Shown here one piece after another: positions 28,723 through 42,671 of a stretch of DNA of 64,000 nucleotides. The notes below the pieces were generated by a model. The model saw nothing but the letters and a program-made list of their open reading frames with translations. It was not told the DNA's origin and made no database searches. This stretch comes from Syngnathus acus. Taxonomy: Eukaryota; Chordata; Actinopteri; Syngnathiformes; Syngnathidae. The stretch spans positions 2,353,967 to 2,417,966 of the forward strand of contig NC_051091.1 of assembly GCF_901709675.1 (NCBI RefSeq). The letters are read 5' to 3'. The translations under genes and the position numbers were made by a program. Position 1 is the stretch's first letter; every line of letters begins with the position of its first letter.

Positions 28723-29532
28723 GGTCAATCAGTGGACTTTAATGTAACTGTCAAAACTAACAGATATTAAACATGAATTGTAATTATTTTCACCACTCCA
28801 AAATCCAATGTACGCTCTGGGCCCGCCTCTTCAGCCCTTTTGACCAATGGTATCAAAACAGCGTGGCGAGTAACCACGTGACTTAAAGCTATTCCTTCAA
28901 GAAAACTGTCCCATTAAAGTTAGGATTTCATATTGACAAAAATAGACCAAACGGGTGGTTGGCAAAGCAAGTTAACATTAAAATCACAATCAAAATCACT
29001 TTATTTTAAATGAAATTTAATATTCATCATTATGATTTTAAAGGACACATATGGAAAATCGACATTTTTTGCTTTTAAAATTATTTTCTTGAGTATCGGG
29101 AGTATCCAGGAGTGTAGAAGAGTGTAATATATCCCTTCAGGTGCTGCAGAGATACTGTTATGATTGTTTTGGGGGGCTTTTTTTTTTTTACTCTGTTCAG
29201 ATTTTTCTATTTTCCATGACTTTTTATCTATTATGTCACATCTGTCGTTGATATCTTTTAATCAATCAAAACGTTTGCGGCGCAAGTAAACGCTACCTCG
29301 CTTAAATAAAGCAAAAAAAAAAAAAAAAATGGAAACGCTACCTCAGCTAAAAAAAAACTACAAATGGCGACCGGAAAGGGAGGTGCACATCTTGCGGCCT
29401 GAGGGGTGTGAAGTATCTCATTTGCATTTAAAGAGACCGCACCTCAGAACAAGTATCAAAACGAGGAATTCAGACAAAACCATTGCTGTTCCACTTTATA
29501 TAGACCACAACTATATGAGTAAAACAGTAGAA
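27470..29532. other. gmppb 5' region and intergenic space to pde12
   Basis: Contains the gmppb 5' UTR (acceptor near 27568), a candidate non-coding exon around 28275-28360 with donor AAAAT/GTGAGT on the minus strand, a (TA)n microsatellite at 28686-28718, and AT-rich sequence downstream of pde12. No coding sequence recognised. Confidence 0.45.
28686..28718. repeat. (TA)n microsatellite
   Basis: About 16 TA units, uninterrupted, between gmppb and pde12. Confidence 0.95.
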
Positions 29533-29538
29533 TTTATT
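29533..29538 (-). terminator. Probable poly(A) signal of pde12
   Basis: Minus-strand AATAAA (tttatt on plus) 33 bases after the pde12 stop codon. If used, the 3' UTR is very short. Confidence 0.5.
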
Positions 29539-29570
29539 ACCATGATATTTGGGCTTTAAATCTGTTGTAT

Positions 29571-32455
29571 TCAGGGCTCCCAACGCAGGTCGCAGACCAG
29601 CGCGATGTGGTCTGACGGGTGGGCCACGCTGGGCAGCGCCATGTAGGTGGTGATCAGGTGATGGTCTGGCATGGGGATGACCTGCTCCACCCGCATGCAC
29701 TCCGGCTGGATGAAGATGTAGTCCAGGCAGCCTTGGAAGCCGCCCACGTAATTGGTGTAGGCCAGTGGGCCGCAGGCGCTAAAAAGGGAAGGGAACGGAG
29801 AGAACAAGTCCATTGCCACCAAAGATGACGGCGAATCCTCCTCCCGGGGACCCGAGCTGCTCCAGTCGGCGTGCTGCCGGGGGAGCGAGGCCTCGGTGAC
29901 CAGCTGGAGGACCCCTGAGGCGGGACAGGAAGAACCGGCGGAACTCAGCTACAGTTATCGTGACTATTGTGTGTTGCTGCATGTTATAGTAAAAGCCGTT
30001 AGAAGGTTTTCTAATTACCGCAACATCCATGCTAATTTCCATGAAGGCATCTAAGGCGTTTTGCATTTTGTGTTAGCATGAAGCTAGCAGACTGAAAGCC
30101 ACCTCTTGACACGCATGCACACCAAGTGTTGGATAATGAGTTACCTGAGCTCTGTGAAGAGTTGAAGTCACCGCAGAAAACCAACGGAGCTTCTGGGGCC
30201 ACCTCGCCGATCACGCGACTCAGGTGCCGCAAAGCCACGGCCATCTGGACCAAGCGGACGTTCCCGCCTTCAAAGGAAAAAGACGATCGTTAAAGGAGGT
30301 GGCTGAAACGGTTTGCATGCTTCAGTTATGGGCTGCTGTTTTGGTCAGCAACCGTACCTTGCGGGTGCCAGTACAGGTGCGTGTTGGCCACACATATCTT
30401 CCTGCCTGCTCGGTGGAGATCCTCCAGAATGCTGACCTGCAGGGGCCAGAAAGCGTTAGAGTGCCTACAGAGCGTGTCGCTAAGTCGTGGCGGCGCTAGT
30501 TTAATACCTGCAAGGCGGTGGAGCGCTTTACGATCTTGTCTCGCAGGGCCTCGTCGGCCGAGATCTTCTCCAGCAACTCAGCGTGGACCGGGTCCGACGT
30601 CAGCGCCTGGCTCAGTGTGATGTCGTGGCAACTCAGCAACTTAAATCTTGTCCTAAAGGAGAACAAACGAGCGCTTGTCCTCATTTGGGGCAACGACGGA
30701 CAATTTAGAATCTTACACAAAGCTAACGTGCATGTTTCTACCAGCGCAAGCACAAGTGAACCTAGAACCTTTCAGCTGAGAGGCGGTTCTGAGCATAACG
30801 GCACTGTGTTCCCCCTCTTTAAAATTGGTCTTCTACAACAAACCTGCGGTAGAAGGTTGCCAAGCCTTCGTGTTGCCTCTCTTTAACCTTAAAAACGCCG
30901 TCCAGACCAAAGGCGTCGAGAGCTGGAGTCAGGCTGTCCAAAAACACTCCTGGCATGTGAGGGGGAGAGAAAGACACAAAAAAAAAGTGTCAGGCTGTCG
31001 GCTAACATCTGGACAGTGAATGACTCTACTCTCGAGAATACATTCCAGACTGACCTGGAATAGGTGAAATGACAAAAAAAAAAACGTATACACTAAATTG
31101 AAAAGTGGTGACAATGATGGAAGTGCATGAAAATAAACGCTGACCTAAAAAAAGACTAAAACTGAACAGATAATGAAGCACATCTCGTCTGCATTTGTCA
31201 CCTTTGTCCACCTCCTGCAGACAGATGACGTCGGCGCGGTAGCCCGTCAGCTCCTTCTTGATCAGGTTCTGCCTGTAATCCAGCTGCAGGGCATAGGGGG
31301 CGCAGTAGGGGTACAGCACCGTCTTTGACAGCTCCGTCTGGGCGTAGACGTCGGCCAGGATGTTGTAGGACACCACGCGCAGCGATGGCCACGCCGTCTC
31401 CTTGGCCGTGTACATGTGGCGCCCGTCGAAGGTGCACGCACCCGGCCCTGCCTCCACGCCGTCGGCGGAGAGAAGCTCGAGGGGTCGCCCGTTACGCCCG
31501 AGGCCATCTTTGGGCGTGCAGAGTAGTTTGAGCTGGCAGCCGATGTCCTGGTTGGATGGGACGTAGACTCTGCTGCGGCCCACTTGGATCCAGGCCACGT
31601 CCTGAGCCCTGCCTTCCCCGCCGGTTTTGGGACTGCAATTGCAACCAACACAAACTCAAATAATTTTCTTGGCTAGTGCTTACCTAAAATATGGAAAGTG
31701 TCATTAATCATACTCAATTTGAATTTTTCATTCCTTTCAAAGACTGCAAAAATCCTTCACTAAACGAATGCAGATTTACCGTGTTTGCCCGAATATAAGA
31801 CGGTGTTTTTTGCATTGAAATAAGACTGAAAAAGTGGGGGTAGTCTTATGGTTTGGTCTGCCCCATGCTACCTGGAGTTTGGGCTCTGCTCCTTGTACCA
31901 CGTAAAGTCGCAGAGGTCCAGTTCTCCGAACTCTACCTCCAGCTTGGGACACACGGGGAAACCGGCCAGCAGCGATACCGGCAGCTCGGCGGTGGTGAAG
32001 ATGGGCTCGTTCCGGCGTACTAAGTATCGGACGTCGCCGAGCTGCAGCACGGCCCCGTCCCGCCACGCTTCCGCGTTGAGCACCGTCTCCGGCACCTCGC
32101 CATCGTCCACAAAGAGTTTCACCACGGTGGGCTCAGGGTTGTTCCCCGCTGCCGCAGGCCGCTCCTGCCTCGCGTTCCTCTTCGCTTTCTTAGCCTTGGT
32201 TTTGCTCTTTGCGAGGGTGCAGGCTATGCGGGACAGGACCTTCCCCAGTGGCTCGTCCTGCTCCCGCTGCATGTGCTTCTGGCTGCCGTCCAGGCAGAAC
32301 GAGATGGTCAGCTTGGGCTCCCCGGCCACGCATCTCACCGCGGCCGGCTCCATGCTGCTAAGGTGGCGGAACTCCCGGGTCAAAGCCGCTGGCGATGAGA
32401 CGGAGAGGAGGCGACGGTAAAATGGAAGGAGGGCAACGGTGAGCTTGTTAAACAT
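29571..32455 (-). CDS. pde12: 2',5'-phosphodiesterase 12, mitochondrial
   Basis: Seven exons (31872-32455, 31202-31632, 30844-30949, 30508-30652, 30358-30436, 30145-30267, 29571-29914) sum to 1812 nt, 603 residues (human about 609). The N-terminus MFNKLTVALLPFYRRLLSVS is a basic, acid-free mitochondrial presequence. A PDE12-specific N-terminal domain follows. The C-terminal half is an endonuclease/exonuclease/phosphatase domain: LRVVSYNILADVYAQ, VICLQEVDK (metal-binding Glu), HLYWHP, VFCGDFNSS and the terminal PSDHIALVCDLRW. The enzyme removes poly(A) from mitochondrial mRNAs and degrades 2-5A oligoadenylate. Exon 1 is GC-rich compared with flanking DNA. Confidence 0.97.
31776..31862 (+). mobile_element. 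Dispersed repeat fragment 'accgtgtttgcccgaatataagacgg' in pde12 intron 1
   Basis: The motif 'accgt(g/a)ttNgcccgaatataagacg' is shared with 9272. In this copy it is followed by 'ataagactgaaaaagtgggggtagtcttatgg', a partial inverted counterpart (ataagac / gtcttat). This suggests a short palindromic MITE with a truncated right end. Confidence 0.55.
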
Positions 32456-33012
32456 GAAGACCCGGACGTGTTACTCCAAAGCCGGGCTAAAGGCGACATC
32501 AATGCCCCGGAACTCGCTAGATGCTGGCTGTCTACTTCCTAGTGTCACCAGCTGAGGAAAGTGCAGATTTGGTTAGTTTTTAAGCGATTTAACACAAAAT
32601 TCAATTGGATATATTCGTTATCAAGTATACTTCTAAAATGACTACTACAACTAATATGAACGAAGGTACTACATAAGTTGCAGACGGTCATGTTAGTTAT
32701 GGAAGCTGTGTTTTTGTACTTCTGGAACGTAACCAACCCATAAAAAAGGTTGCCCTCTTGTGGTCGGAGGAAAAGGTACACAAATACGCCTCAAAGGACA
32801 GAAAACTATTTTGCAATGAAAGTTCTAATTTCCCCACAGTATTGCATGAACATTAAAAAAAAAAAAAAAAAAAAGTTTAAATCTTTGAACCAGTTGTTAC
32901 ATAAAAGAAACATAACAGAATGTTTTATAACATTGTTTTATAAAAGTTTCAAAAATATTTCTCGGGAGAAAATGAAATAAAAGAAAGCTCCCTCAATGTA
33001 GGTAAAAATATC
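32456..33012. other. pde12 promoter side / atp6ap1l 3' flank
   Basis: The first about 80 bases are moderately GC-rich and likely hold the pde12 5' UTR and promoter. The rest is AT-rich with a poly(A) run at 32855-32874. No coding sequence. Confidence 0.4.
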
Positions 33013-33027
33013 TTTATTACATTTATT
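33013..33027 (-). terminator. Poly(A) signal pair of atp6ap1l
   Basis: Two minus-strand AATAAA hexamers (tttatt at 33013-33018 and 33022-33027) lie about 55-70 bases after the atp6ap1l stop codon. Confidence 0.7.
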
Positions 33028-33082
33028 AAAAAGGACAAATCGATTGCTATCAGATAATAAAACTATAAAAGCTTGTATTTCG

Positions 33083-35998
33083 CTAGGGAACATCTTTATC
33101 CGCTACATTTTCGGCACAGCAGTGTTCCATTTGTTCCGGGCTCCGGAGGAAGTCACCGTGTGCTTTGCGCTCACGGTCGTTTTCGATGCGGTTGAGGTGG
33201 ACAAGCAGGTGCAGCGCATAGGCCAGGACCAGCAGCAGAATGAGCGACGTCACCAGACCCATCAGGATTGCGGGTGTCAGGAAGGTGGTGCAGTCGCTCA
33301 CTGGGGAAAACCTTCCTGAAGTCACGTTGAAGGCCTGGATCTGACAAGGGGCATTTTCACCCTCAAATACAATTCAACCCAGAATAATGGCAGCTGGTGG
33401 GAAGGGTACCTGGAAGTCTGCGAAGGTGAGCGTCCAGCTGCGGGCGTTGTCGCTGCCGGGCCTTAGGAGCGCGCTGTGGCGTTCCAGGCTACTAACGTGC
33501 GAGCAATGGTAAGAGGACGAGGACGGTGCGAACACCTCGCTGGCGTTGAACACAGCCTCCTGCGAAGTGTTGTAGACAACCGAGACGCTGTCCAAAGAAA
33601 ACCACCACTGGCCCGAAGCCTCGTAGAAGGTGTTGGAGAGCTGCATCCTGGCAAGAAGAAGAAAGTGCTCACAGTGATATGCTTCCCGTCGGTACAGTTG
33701 CGACGTGCAGTTAAGTAGCCACCCTGAAAATACATTGCAACTGCTCTGGAGCACCTCGTGCGCGCTCTCACTTTCTAAAGTCTGGCAAGCATATAGCTAA
33801 GCATGAGAAACATAGCAAAGTAGACAAAGTTGATGTATTTTTACAATATTGACAGATAATTTGTCACCTGATGGATAGGCCTCTCAAATCGTCCACATCT
33901 CCAAACCTCATCACTAGCCTGGTGAGCACACAAAAACAGGTCAAGGGGTCAAGCGTCTCATTCAATTTTCGTATTTCATTTATTGCGGGGGGGAAAATAC
34001 GAGTTCAAAACAAGTTCACATTGAACTTCTTGTACACGCTGGGGTTTTTGATGAGTCTTGAACTTTCTTTTTGCGAGTAGTGTCATCCAACTTGGCACAT
34101 CAATGCAGATGGTGTGGACTGTACAATGCGATGGTGGTGCAGCACATACGTGGCTCTGTCCTGGCGGCACACCGACTGGCTGATGTCCACAGACTTTTGC
34201 GGGGAGAAGGCTTGCTCGGTCAGGTCCACTTGCTTCTGCCTTTTGTAACGCAGATACAACCTCCTGGCCTGGAACATCATGCATGGCCTCCCGTTGGACA
34301 GCACCTGATTGACACAAGGGACAGCTAAGTGTTACAGTACTTCAAGGTACTGTTCCACTCCAGGCCAGTAATTGGTGCTAATGAACTTTACAACCAATTT
34401 GGTTCACTCTTTCCCCCATGGGCCCAGATGCAAGCGGACTGAAATGGCTAAAATAAAATTGCACGTGGATGTACACCACCTTGAGGGGAGGGAAGGGAAG
34501 TGCGGCTCCTGGTGTCTGCAGTAACTTCCTCCCTTTTGTGACCTCATGTAGTGTCAAACTCTCTTCTGTCCTCAGCTGTCCATCCACTATCACCATTCCA
34601 TCTGCACCTACTCAAATAATGCCTTCATCAAAATGTATTGCGTATGCGTAAATGTTCAATAAAAAACGGGAACAACAATGGTTTAGTAAGCTTAAATGCA
34701 AATGTAATGTACTCGATTGTTCAATATTACTGATGTGTACTGATTTGTTTTAAGCCACTGCAGCATAATGCAAAGTTTAAACACAACAACATCTTTATTA
34801 TTAACTGAAAGTACTCACCATGGACTGGAACTGCAGCAGCACTGGAACAAGAAGTAAAAGCATTTTTAGCACATTTTCAGCAATTGATTGCCTTCCCAAA
34901 ATAAAATTGATTTAAGAGCTCGCTAAGCCTGGAGACTTGATTGATTCCTAAAATGTTGGGCCTTATTCAAATCTTCAGAAACTCTGTTTTTTTAACTGTG
35001 CACCACGTTACCGGACAAGCAAATCCAAATTCAACCCCCCCGCCAGCCTCACAAAAAAAAAAAAATCTGACTCCTATGGAGTAATGGGTCAATTCACTGC
35101 GGATTGCGGGGATTGCTTGGATTATGTAATCATTACAACACATGAATACACACGGGCAGGAGGCTCTGAGCCAAGAGCAGATTTTGTATCCTTCGCTGAC
35201 AGCACCGCAAGGTGAACGCCAGCCAGTCAACAAAAATGTCAGCATTTGTTTGTCAGACAATTGTGAAAACAAAGAATGAACTATTTTTGTGGTCAAAACA
35301 ATCATGATAATGCACGTTAAAATGAGCTCCTGCAATCAAATTTAATATATTGCCTTGAACTGCCAATGTATTGGAAGATTACCTAAATGCCCTACTAACT
35401 CAAATAGTTGTGCTTTAACTAATACTTGACATAAAAAAAACTCATGCCAGACCAGCAAATGAAAATGTGTTGAAACTTAAATAATTGATAATAATTAATT
35501 GTACCTTCTGACATATGCTGTAAAATAATTTTGGCACCATCATAGATAAATTGACAAAAATGTCATTTGTAGTCAAGATTAAATCATATGTTTGTATGTT
35601 TATATCACAAAAATAAAATATTGAATACATTATTTGGGATCTTGAGTATTGGGGTTGTTTGAAATATCCTGATGACAATCTGGATAATCTTTTCTGCATT
35701 TTGAAAGTAACCATTGACCTGATGCCGTTGCATTTTTAAAAAAGGCGGCTGCAAGCTATCCTATATTAAGACGCACATAGCAGAAGAACAATGCCGCTCG
35801 TTCATTGCTATCTCAAAGCTCAAAGATGAGATTAGTGTCGGTGGAGGAGTTGTGTGTCCTCGCCTACCTGTCAGCTGGATGTGGGTCACGGCAGGACGAC
35901 GACGACGACAAAGACGACGACGGCTGCAAAAGGAGCACAGCGAGGCGCAGGAGGAGGAGGATGCTGTGGCGGGAGGATTCTGGAGATTTGGGAGCCAT
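33083..35998 (-). CDS. atp6ap1l: V-type proton ATPase subunit S1-like protein (ATP6AP1-like)
   Basis: Seven exons (35868-35998, 34819-34841, 34480-34607, 34150-34304, 33868-33918, 33410-33647, 33083-33340) sum to 984 nt, 327 residues. Exon 1 encodes a signal peptide (MAPKSPESS, then ILLLLRLAVLLL). Exon 2 is a 23-nt microexon (T-GCT-GCT-GCA-GTT-CCA-GTC-CAT-G) that fits the reading frame exactly. The C-terminal half matches the ATP6AP1 luminal beta-prism domain (WWFSLDSVSVVYNTS, FNASEVFAPSSSSYHCSHVSSL, FADFQIQAFNV) and its single transmembrane helix (AILMGLVTSLILLLVLAYALHLL). The large N-terminal domain of ATP6AP1 is absent, as in the shorter ATP6AP1L paralogues. Likely a type I membrane protein of V-ATPase-bearing organelles; function unproven. 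It is divergent from rps23, and the same neighbours occur in human 5q14. Confidence 0.9.
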
Positions 35999-36940
35999 CG
36001 CTGTGCCGTGCCGATGTGCTGTAATGCACTGTGACACACACACACATTCCCTACAACACACACTTCTAATCCACTTTAACCCCCCCGCCCGACAGACTGA
36101 GGAAGCAACCAATCGGAAAGCAGATGTCAGGACAGCCGCATCTCCTTTGCATCGGATCTCAGAATTATGACATTTGCTGCATTTGAAGTGGAGTTCAATT
36201 AAAAAATACGTGCAATTGGGAGTTGTTGATTTTCCAGACAATTGTAGGCTATGTCATCCATCTGAAATGTAAATGATCCATAAATGTGTGCGGTACAAAC
36301 ATATACTGCAGCAAACTGAAATGACATGACTATAATTCACAAATGGAAATATTTTGCAACTTTCTAATCAAAAAAGAAGAAAAATAGGGGCAATGCCTGC
36401 TGCTCCCGACGGGATTATCATAGATAAAATAGAGTACATTATATTAAACTAAAACAGTTATAGTAGTAATATTATTACTTTTATTCTATTACATATTATA
36501 ATATTATTGTTACTTCTATATAGAAGACGTGATTGTGTTTTAGAATTGAAGGTAAAAATGTAACTTGCATTAACAGTTTACATTTTTCAGTGTGAGAAAA
36601 CTAACGGGGAGCAAACGTCTTTGCATTCGTTTATAATTCAAATATGAACATTTAGTCAAATCAGATAAATTACAAAAAACATTTAAGATTCTTAAAATTT
36701 AAATAGATGTGTCAATTTGTGTTATTTTAGTTGGGGGGGGGTTGTTTCAGGGACGTAAAAAAAGATTGCACATAATTGCTTTATAGGTATCGAAACCACT
36801 CCGCAGATACCCAAATTTCCGATAGTGACACAATTTCAAAAATGTTTTAAGTACTGCACACTGTCTCTGTGAACATTTAAATCAGGCGTTCTGCGCGGAT
36901 GCCAATTCCGGGGTCCTCAGGGTGGACATTTCGCAGCGGT
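35999..36940. promoter_or_regulatory. Divergent intergenic region atp6ap1l/rps23
   Basis: About 0.95 kb separates the two start codons, which point away from each other. Most of it is AT-rich. No TATA box is recognised near either gene. Whether the two share a bidirectional promoter cannot be told from the sequence. Confidence 0.4.
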
Positions 36941-36949
36941 GCATCTTGG

Positions 36950-36968
36950 GTCTCTCTTTTCCTTCCCA
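36950..36968 (+). promoter_or_regulatory. Pyrimidine tract, possible 5'TOP start of rps23
   Basis: 'tctctcttttccttcccag' lies 18-36 bases upstream of the rps23 ATG. Vertebrate ribosomal protein mRNAs begin with a C followed by a pyrimidine tract, so transcription probably starts inside this run. The exact start base is inferred. Confidence 0.55.
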
Positions 36969-36985
36969 GACTCGCTCCTGCAATC

Positions 36986-38421
<1,436 letters not shown>

Positions 38422-38435
38422 AAGGCAGACAAGCA

Positions 38436-38441
38436 AATAAA
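38436..38441 (+). terminator. Poly(A) signal of rps23
   Basis: AATAAA 15 bases after the rps23 stop, followed by the T-rich 'tcatattttcc' and 'tttttggttttattttg'. The short 3' UTR is typical of ribosomal protein genes. Confidence 0.9.
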
Positions 38442-39609
38442 GAGTGTCACGTCATATTTTCCAAGTCTGATGTCCTTTTTGGTTTTATTTTGAGGTCTTG
38501 TCAGGACAGAAAAAGTGAGACAACACAATGTACCAGTTTTGGCAAAAAAAAAAAAAATTGGAGAGGTAATCACTGAAGTTGCATCTAGCCAAAATTCTGT
38601 TTAATGCAGTCCATAGCAACGTAATATGCAATTTTACTTTGGGATTTTTTCATACAAAATAATTGATGTATTCTATATACAAAACGGGAAAGAAAACATG
38701 TTTTTTAATAATTAAAGCCTAAGTTTGGCGCTAAATCTGTACATTTCTCTTTTTTGTAACCATTTTTTCACATTGTTTTGGCATATGAATACATACCATT
38801 CTTGTCTAACTTATTGTCTCACTCCAAGTTATAGACGCATACTTGAAAAAATCCTTAGCTAATGTACGCTGGTTTTTTTTAATCCAAAACTGACTTTTCA
38901 AGTTAAACGTTTGTCAGTTGCCATCAAAATTGGGAAGGACGCTGTCACACTTGACCAGAAGAGCTCCAATCCTATTCACAGGAAAATGACAAAAAGTTGG
39001 AATCCTGGCAAGACTCAAGGCATATAAAAGGCTTTTGCAAGGCTGCAAAGAAGGTGCAGTAGAAGTTTTTGCAAATAGTTCAAGTGGTGCTGACCTGCTT
39101 GTACTTTGAGCAATGTGACCAGTCACTGCTCACTTAAATATAGTAACAGCGCACACAGCCGCTCACTCTCATCACAAGACAACACGGTGCTAACATAGCC
39201 GAGATTAACGTTTGAAGCGATTTCACAGGTGAATATGAGATTTGAGTTAGAAAGAGTATCCAGAACAACACTCGGTCGGACAAGCCAACTCACTCTCAAA
39301 AGCTCAACTACTTTCATCTTCAAAAGGTCACAAGGAGACGACGTGGCAACCAAAGGTAACAATATGCTATAATTATTCATCTCAATTTGTAGTATAGTTA
39401 ATTAGTATTTAGATTAACACATAACCAAAACATATTTGCCGAGACGCTTGCATAGAGAATATGCCAATTTTTGAGACGCGTATATAATCAATTCAGTGCA
39501 TTTTGGTGAATCAAAATGAAAAATAATTTGTCTTCAATCAAGTGCCAAAGAAATTATATGCCTGTTTACTGTGTACTCTCCTTGTCTTAGTGTGGATTTG
39601 AAATCATTA
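38442..39609. other. Intergenic region rps23-asb14
   Basis: AT-rich, no coding exon recognised. A splice acceptor (ctccttgtcttag) at about 39591 precedes the asb14 start codon by 18 bases. At least one non-coding asb14 exon is therefore expected in or before this interval. Confidence 0.45.
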
Positions 39610-42600
39610 ATGATGAAGGACGAGGACGAAGAGGACGCAGCCATGCAGTACATGATTCAACAAAGTCTGCTGGAAGCTAACAAACACAAGCAAGACTGCA
39701 CAAGTCCCACATCAACACACAAGTTGCTAGCTTGCTTTATGTTAGCATAGCAATTGTTAGCACCAACTGGTTGTAAAATCTCTTTTTTTTTTGCAGCTCA
39801 AAGGGTGCAGACAGCATGTCCATATTCACCGCCATCAGGCAAGGTGAGGCCATCTCAACAAAAGCTAACGGTATCACGTACGGCTTTGCGTGCTAATCGA
39901 TATATCGGATGATAACCGCAAGCAATGGAGAGAAATAAAACTGCAACAATCTTGATATTAGTTCAGCAGTATACAGAATATTGCGAAAGAGACCATGACA
40001 CTTAGCTAATTGAAAGTGTTCTCATTTTCTCGGCTTGTATCAATTCTGTATGGTAAGAAATCGATACAGTTGGTTGCTTTACTTACCGCTCAGGGCGTGA
40101 GAAGCTGGTGGAGGATCTGAGCGTCAACCACAAAGAGGTCTTCCTCCAGACGGACAGCCGAGGATGGACGCCCCTCCACGAGGCTTCTGTCCAGAGCAGC
40201 CGAGCCATCCTGGAGCTCACCTACGCAGGTCCGTAGGAGACCCATCAGACCCATCTTCGTCCAACAAAAAGTTTTCTCCAGCGTCAGGTGACGACGCGGC
40301 AGATCATCAAACAGCGCGTGGCGAGACGCCGCTCTTCCTGGCCGTGGAGCGAGGCCTCGTGGACAACGCCGACTTCCTCCTCGGCCACGGGGCACGGCCT
40401 GACACGCAGAACCGAGACCAGGACTCGCCGCTGCTCATAGGTAGGCCCGACCCAAGCTTCACTTTGGTGTGGTCTGATCCATCATGCAATGTCTCCAACC
40501 ACAGCTGTGCGTTCGGGTTGCACGGACCTGGCCCGCCGGCTACTCCAGAGGGGCGCGGCCGTCAACCAGGAGAGCCAACACAACCGGCGGCCCCTCCATG
40601 AGGCCTCGCGGCTGGGTGACGCGGAGATGGCCAGCCTGCTGCTGGAAGCCGGGGCCGCACTGGACGCGCGCAGCCGCTTCGGTCTCACGCCGTTGGCTCT
40701 GGCCGCTCAGGCGGGACATCTGCAGGTGATGGAACTGCTCCTCAGGAAAGGTGACGACAAAGGAGGGCACAGATGGCAATAAACTATTGCGTGATTTCAA
40801 GTATATTGTATTTGTAACCACCACTATGACATTAGCAATAACTAGTCTTTCCTATTAGCATTCCCAACCACTATACGAATGTTGCGGTTGTACCAGGAGC
40901 AGACGTGCTGTCCCAGGCTCAGGACGAGGCGTCGGTGCTGTACGAGGCGTGCGCCGGTGACAACGTGTCGGCCTTGGAGCTTCTGCTGGAATACGGCGCC
41001 GACGCCAACGTGGCCAAGCAGAGCGGCCACCTGCCCATCCACCGCGCCGCGCACAGGGGCCACCTGCAGTAAGACAAACGTAGCACAGTGAGCATGTTCT
41101 CGTTGCTTCACGCTGCCATGTGGTCATATTGTGGCGTGCTCTGGTTTCCAATCAGAGCTCTGATGCTGCTGATTCCAGTAACTTCCATGGAAGACATTAA
41201 CAACAGTGGCATGAGCCCTCTACACTCTGCGGCTGCTGGGGGACACCCGCGCTGCATCAAGGTGGGAGGGAAGAGGAAGGGAGCGAGCGAGTGAGCAAGA
41301 TTAAAGAAAGCAAATTACTGTGTGTGTGTGAAGAGAGAAAGGTAGTGTGTTCGTGTGTGCATGACTTTGAATGAGTGTGCGTGCACCTGCTGACTTTGCG
41401 TTCCTGCAGGCCCTGCTGGACAGGGGTTTCGACCCCAACTACATGTTGCATCCGTGCGTGCGTCGCGGCTACGACGACGAGAGGAAGTCGGCGCTTTTCT
41501 TCGCCGTGTCCAATAACGACGTCGCGTCAGTACGTCTCCTGCTGGAGGCTGGCGCCGTGACTAATCAGGACCCCGTCAAGTGTCTGCAGGTAGCCCACCC
41601 TGGCAGGGCGCGGAGCGGGCAGAAAGGGTCTTCGGGGAGGGACTGTTCAAAGGACAGGTGGAGTGATGCCTTAAACTAAAAGTCATATGACAGCTTTCCA
41701 GATCTTGAATTATCTTGTCAATCTCCCCTCATGTAATAAACCAATGAGCAAAAGACGTCTCGTGAGTAAAAATTTAAAAAAATATAAATTCCTCTTGTGT
41801 TTCTTGTTTTCTTAGGTGGCTTTGCGTCTTGGCAACTACGAGTTGCTCAAAATGTTGCTGCGGTACGGCGCCAACGTCAACTTTTACTCCAGAATCAACA
41901 CCACGCACTTCCCCTCGGCCTTGCAGTACGCGCTCAACGATGAGGTTCGACTCCTCGCGTCTTTGCTTCGGTACTGCCAGCGACGGGATCAATCTGACGT
42001 GCTTGCTTCAGGTGGTTGTGAGGATGCTGTGTAACTATGGCTACCACGTGGAGCGTTGCTTCGAGTGTCCCTATGGCAACGGGTCGCACGTGCCCGATGA
42101 CTACGAAGGCTGGACCGACACTGTCATTAAAGACACTATGGTAGGTCGCTTGCTCATAACGCACAGAGTATATGTATACGCCGATTATAAAGTCGTGTAT
42201 CAGTTCTGCGAGGTGATCACCTTGTCGTGGTTGAGGCACCTGTCTGGTCACGTGGTCCGGGTTCTGCTGGACTACGTGGATCACGTCAACATGTGCAGCA
42301 AACTGAAGGCGGCCGTCATGGAGCAGCAGCAGTGGGGCGACATTTGCAGGCTGCAAGGTGAACTACAAAATAACACACACGCGGATTTCAACATCAGGTA
42401 CTGCCAGGATCCCAGTCGCTGCATGCAGAAAAGATAATGCAGTCATGCTCACTGTTCGGCCAGCGCTCAGCCGTGTGCTCCTCCCCCAGAAAACGCTCGC
42501 TGCCTGCAGCATCTTTGCCGCCTGCGCATCCGCCGCTGCCTGGGCCGGCTGCGTCTGCGCTCGCCCGTCTTCATGAGCTTCCTGCCTCTGCCCACGTCGC

Positions 42601-42671
42601 TCAAGAACTACATCCTGTACCGCGAGTACGACCTGCACGGCCAACTCAACAATGAACGCACATCCTCATGA
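39610..42671 (+). CDS. asb14: Ankyrin repeat and SOCS box protein 14
   Basis: Twelve exons (39610-39722, 39797-39843, 40094-40228, 40281-40440, 40505-40750, 40898-41068, 41156-41261, 41410-41589, 41816-41944, 42012-42140, 42204-42357, 42490-42671) total 1752 nt, 583 residues (human ASB14 587). An acidic N-terminus with a UIM-like motif ([13 protein letters not shown]) is followed by about a dozen ankyrin repeats ([32 protein letters not shown] and others), the ASB14-type segment [37 protein letters not shown], and a C-terminal SOCS box ([16 protein letters not shown]...[12 protein letters not shown]). The family recruits elongin B/C-cullin 5 to form ubiquitin ligases. The exon-4 acceptor was chosen at 40280 because it preserves residue-for-residue alignment with the human protein; an alternative acceptor 7 bases later would break the frame. 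Confidence 0.96.

Noticed and set aside
40281-40300. Alternative asb14 exon-4 acceptor at 40287
   Set aside because: Starting the exon at 40288 would give 153 instead of 160 bases and fail to keep the downstream frame. The acceptor at 40280 also aligns residue-for-residue with ASB14.
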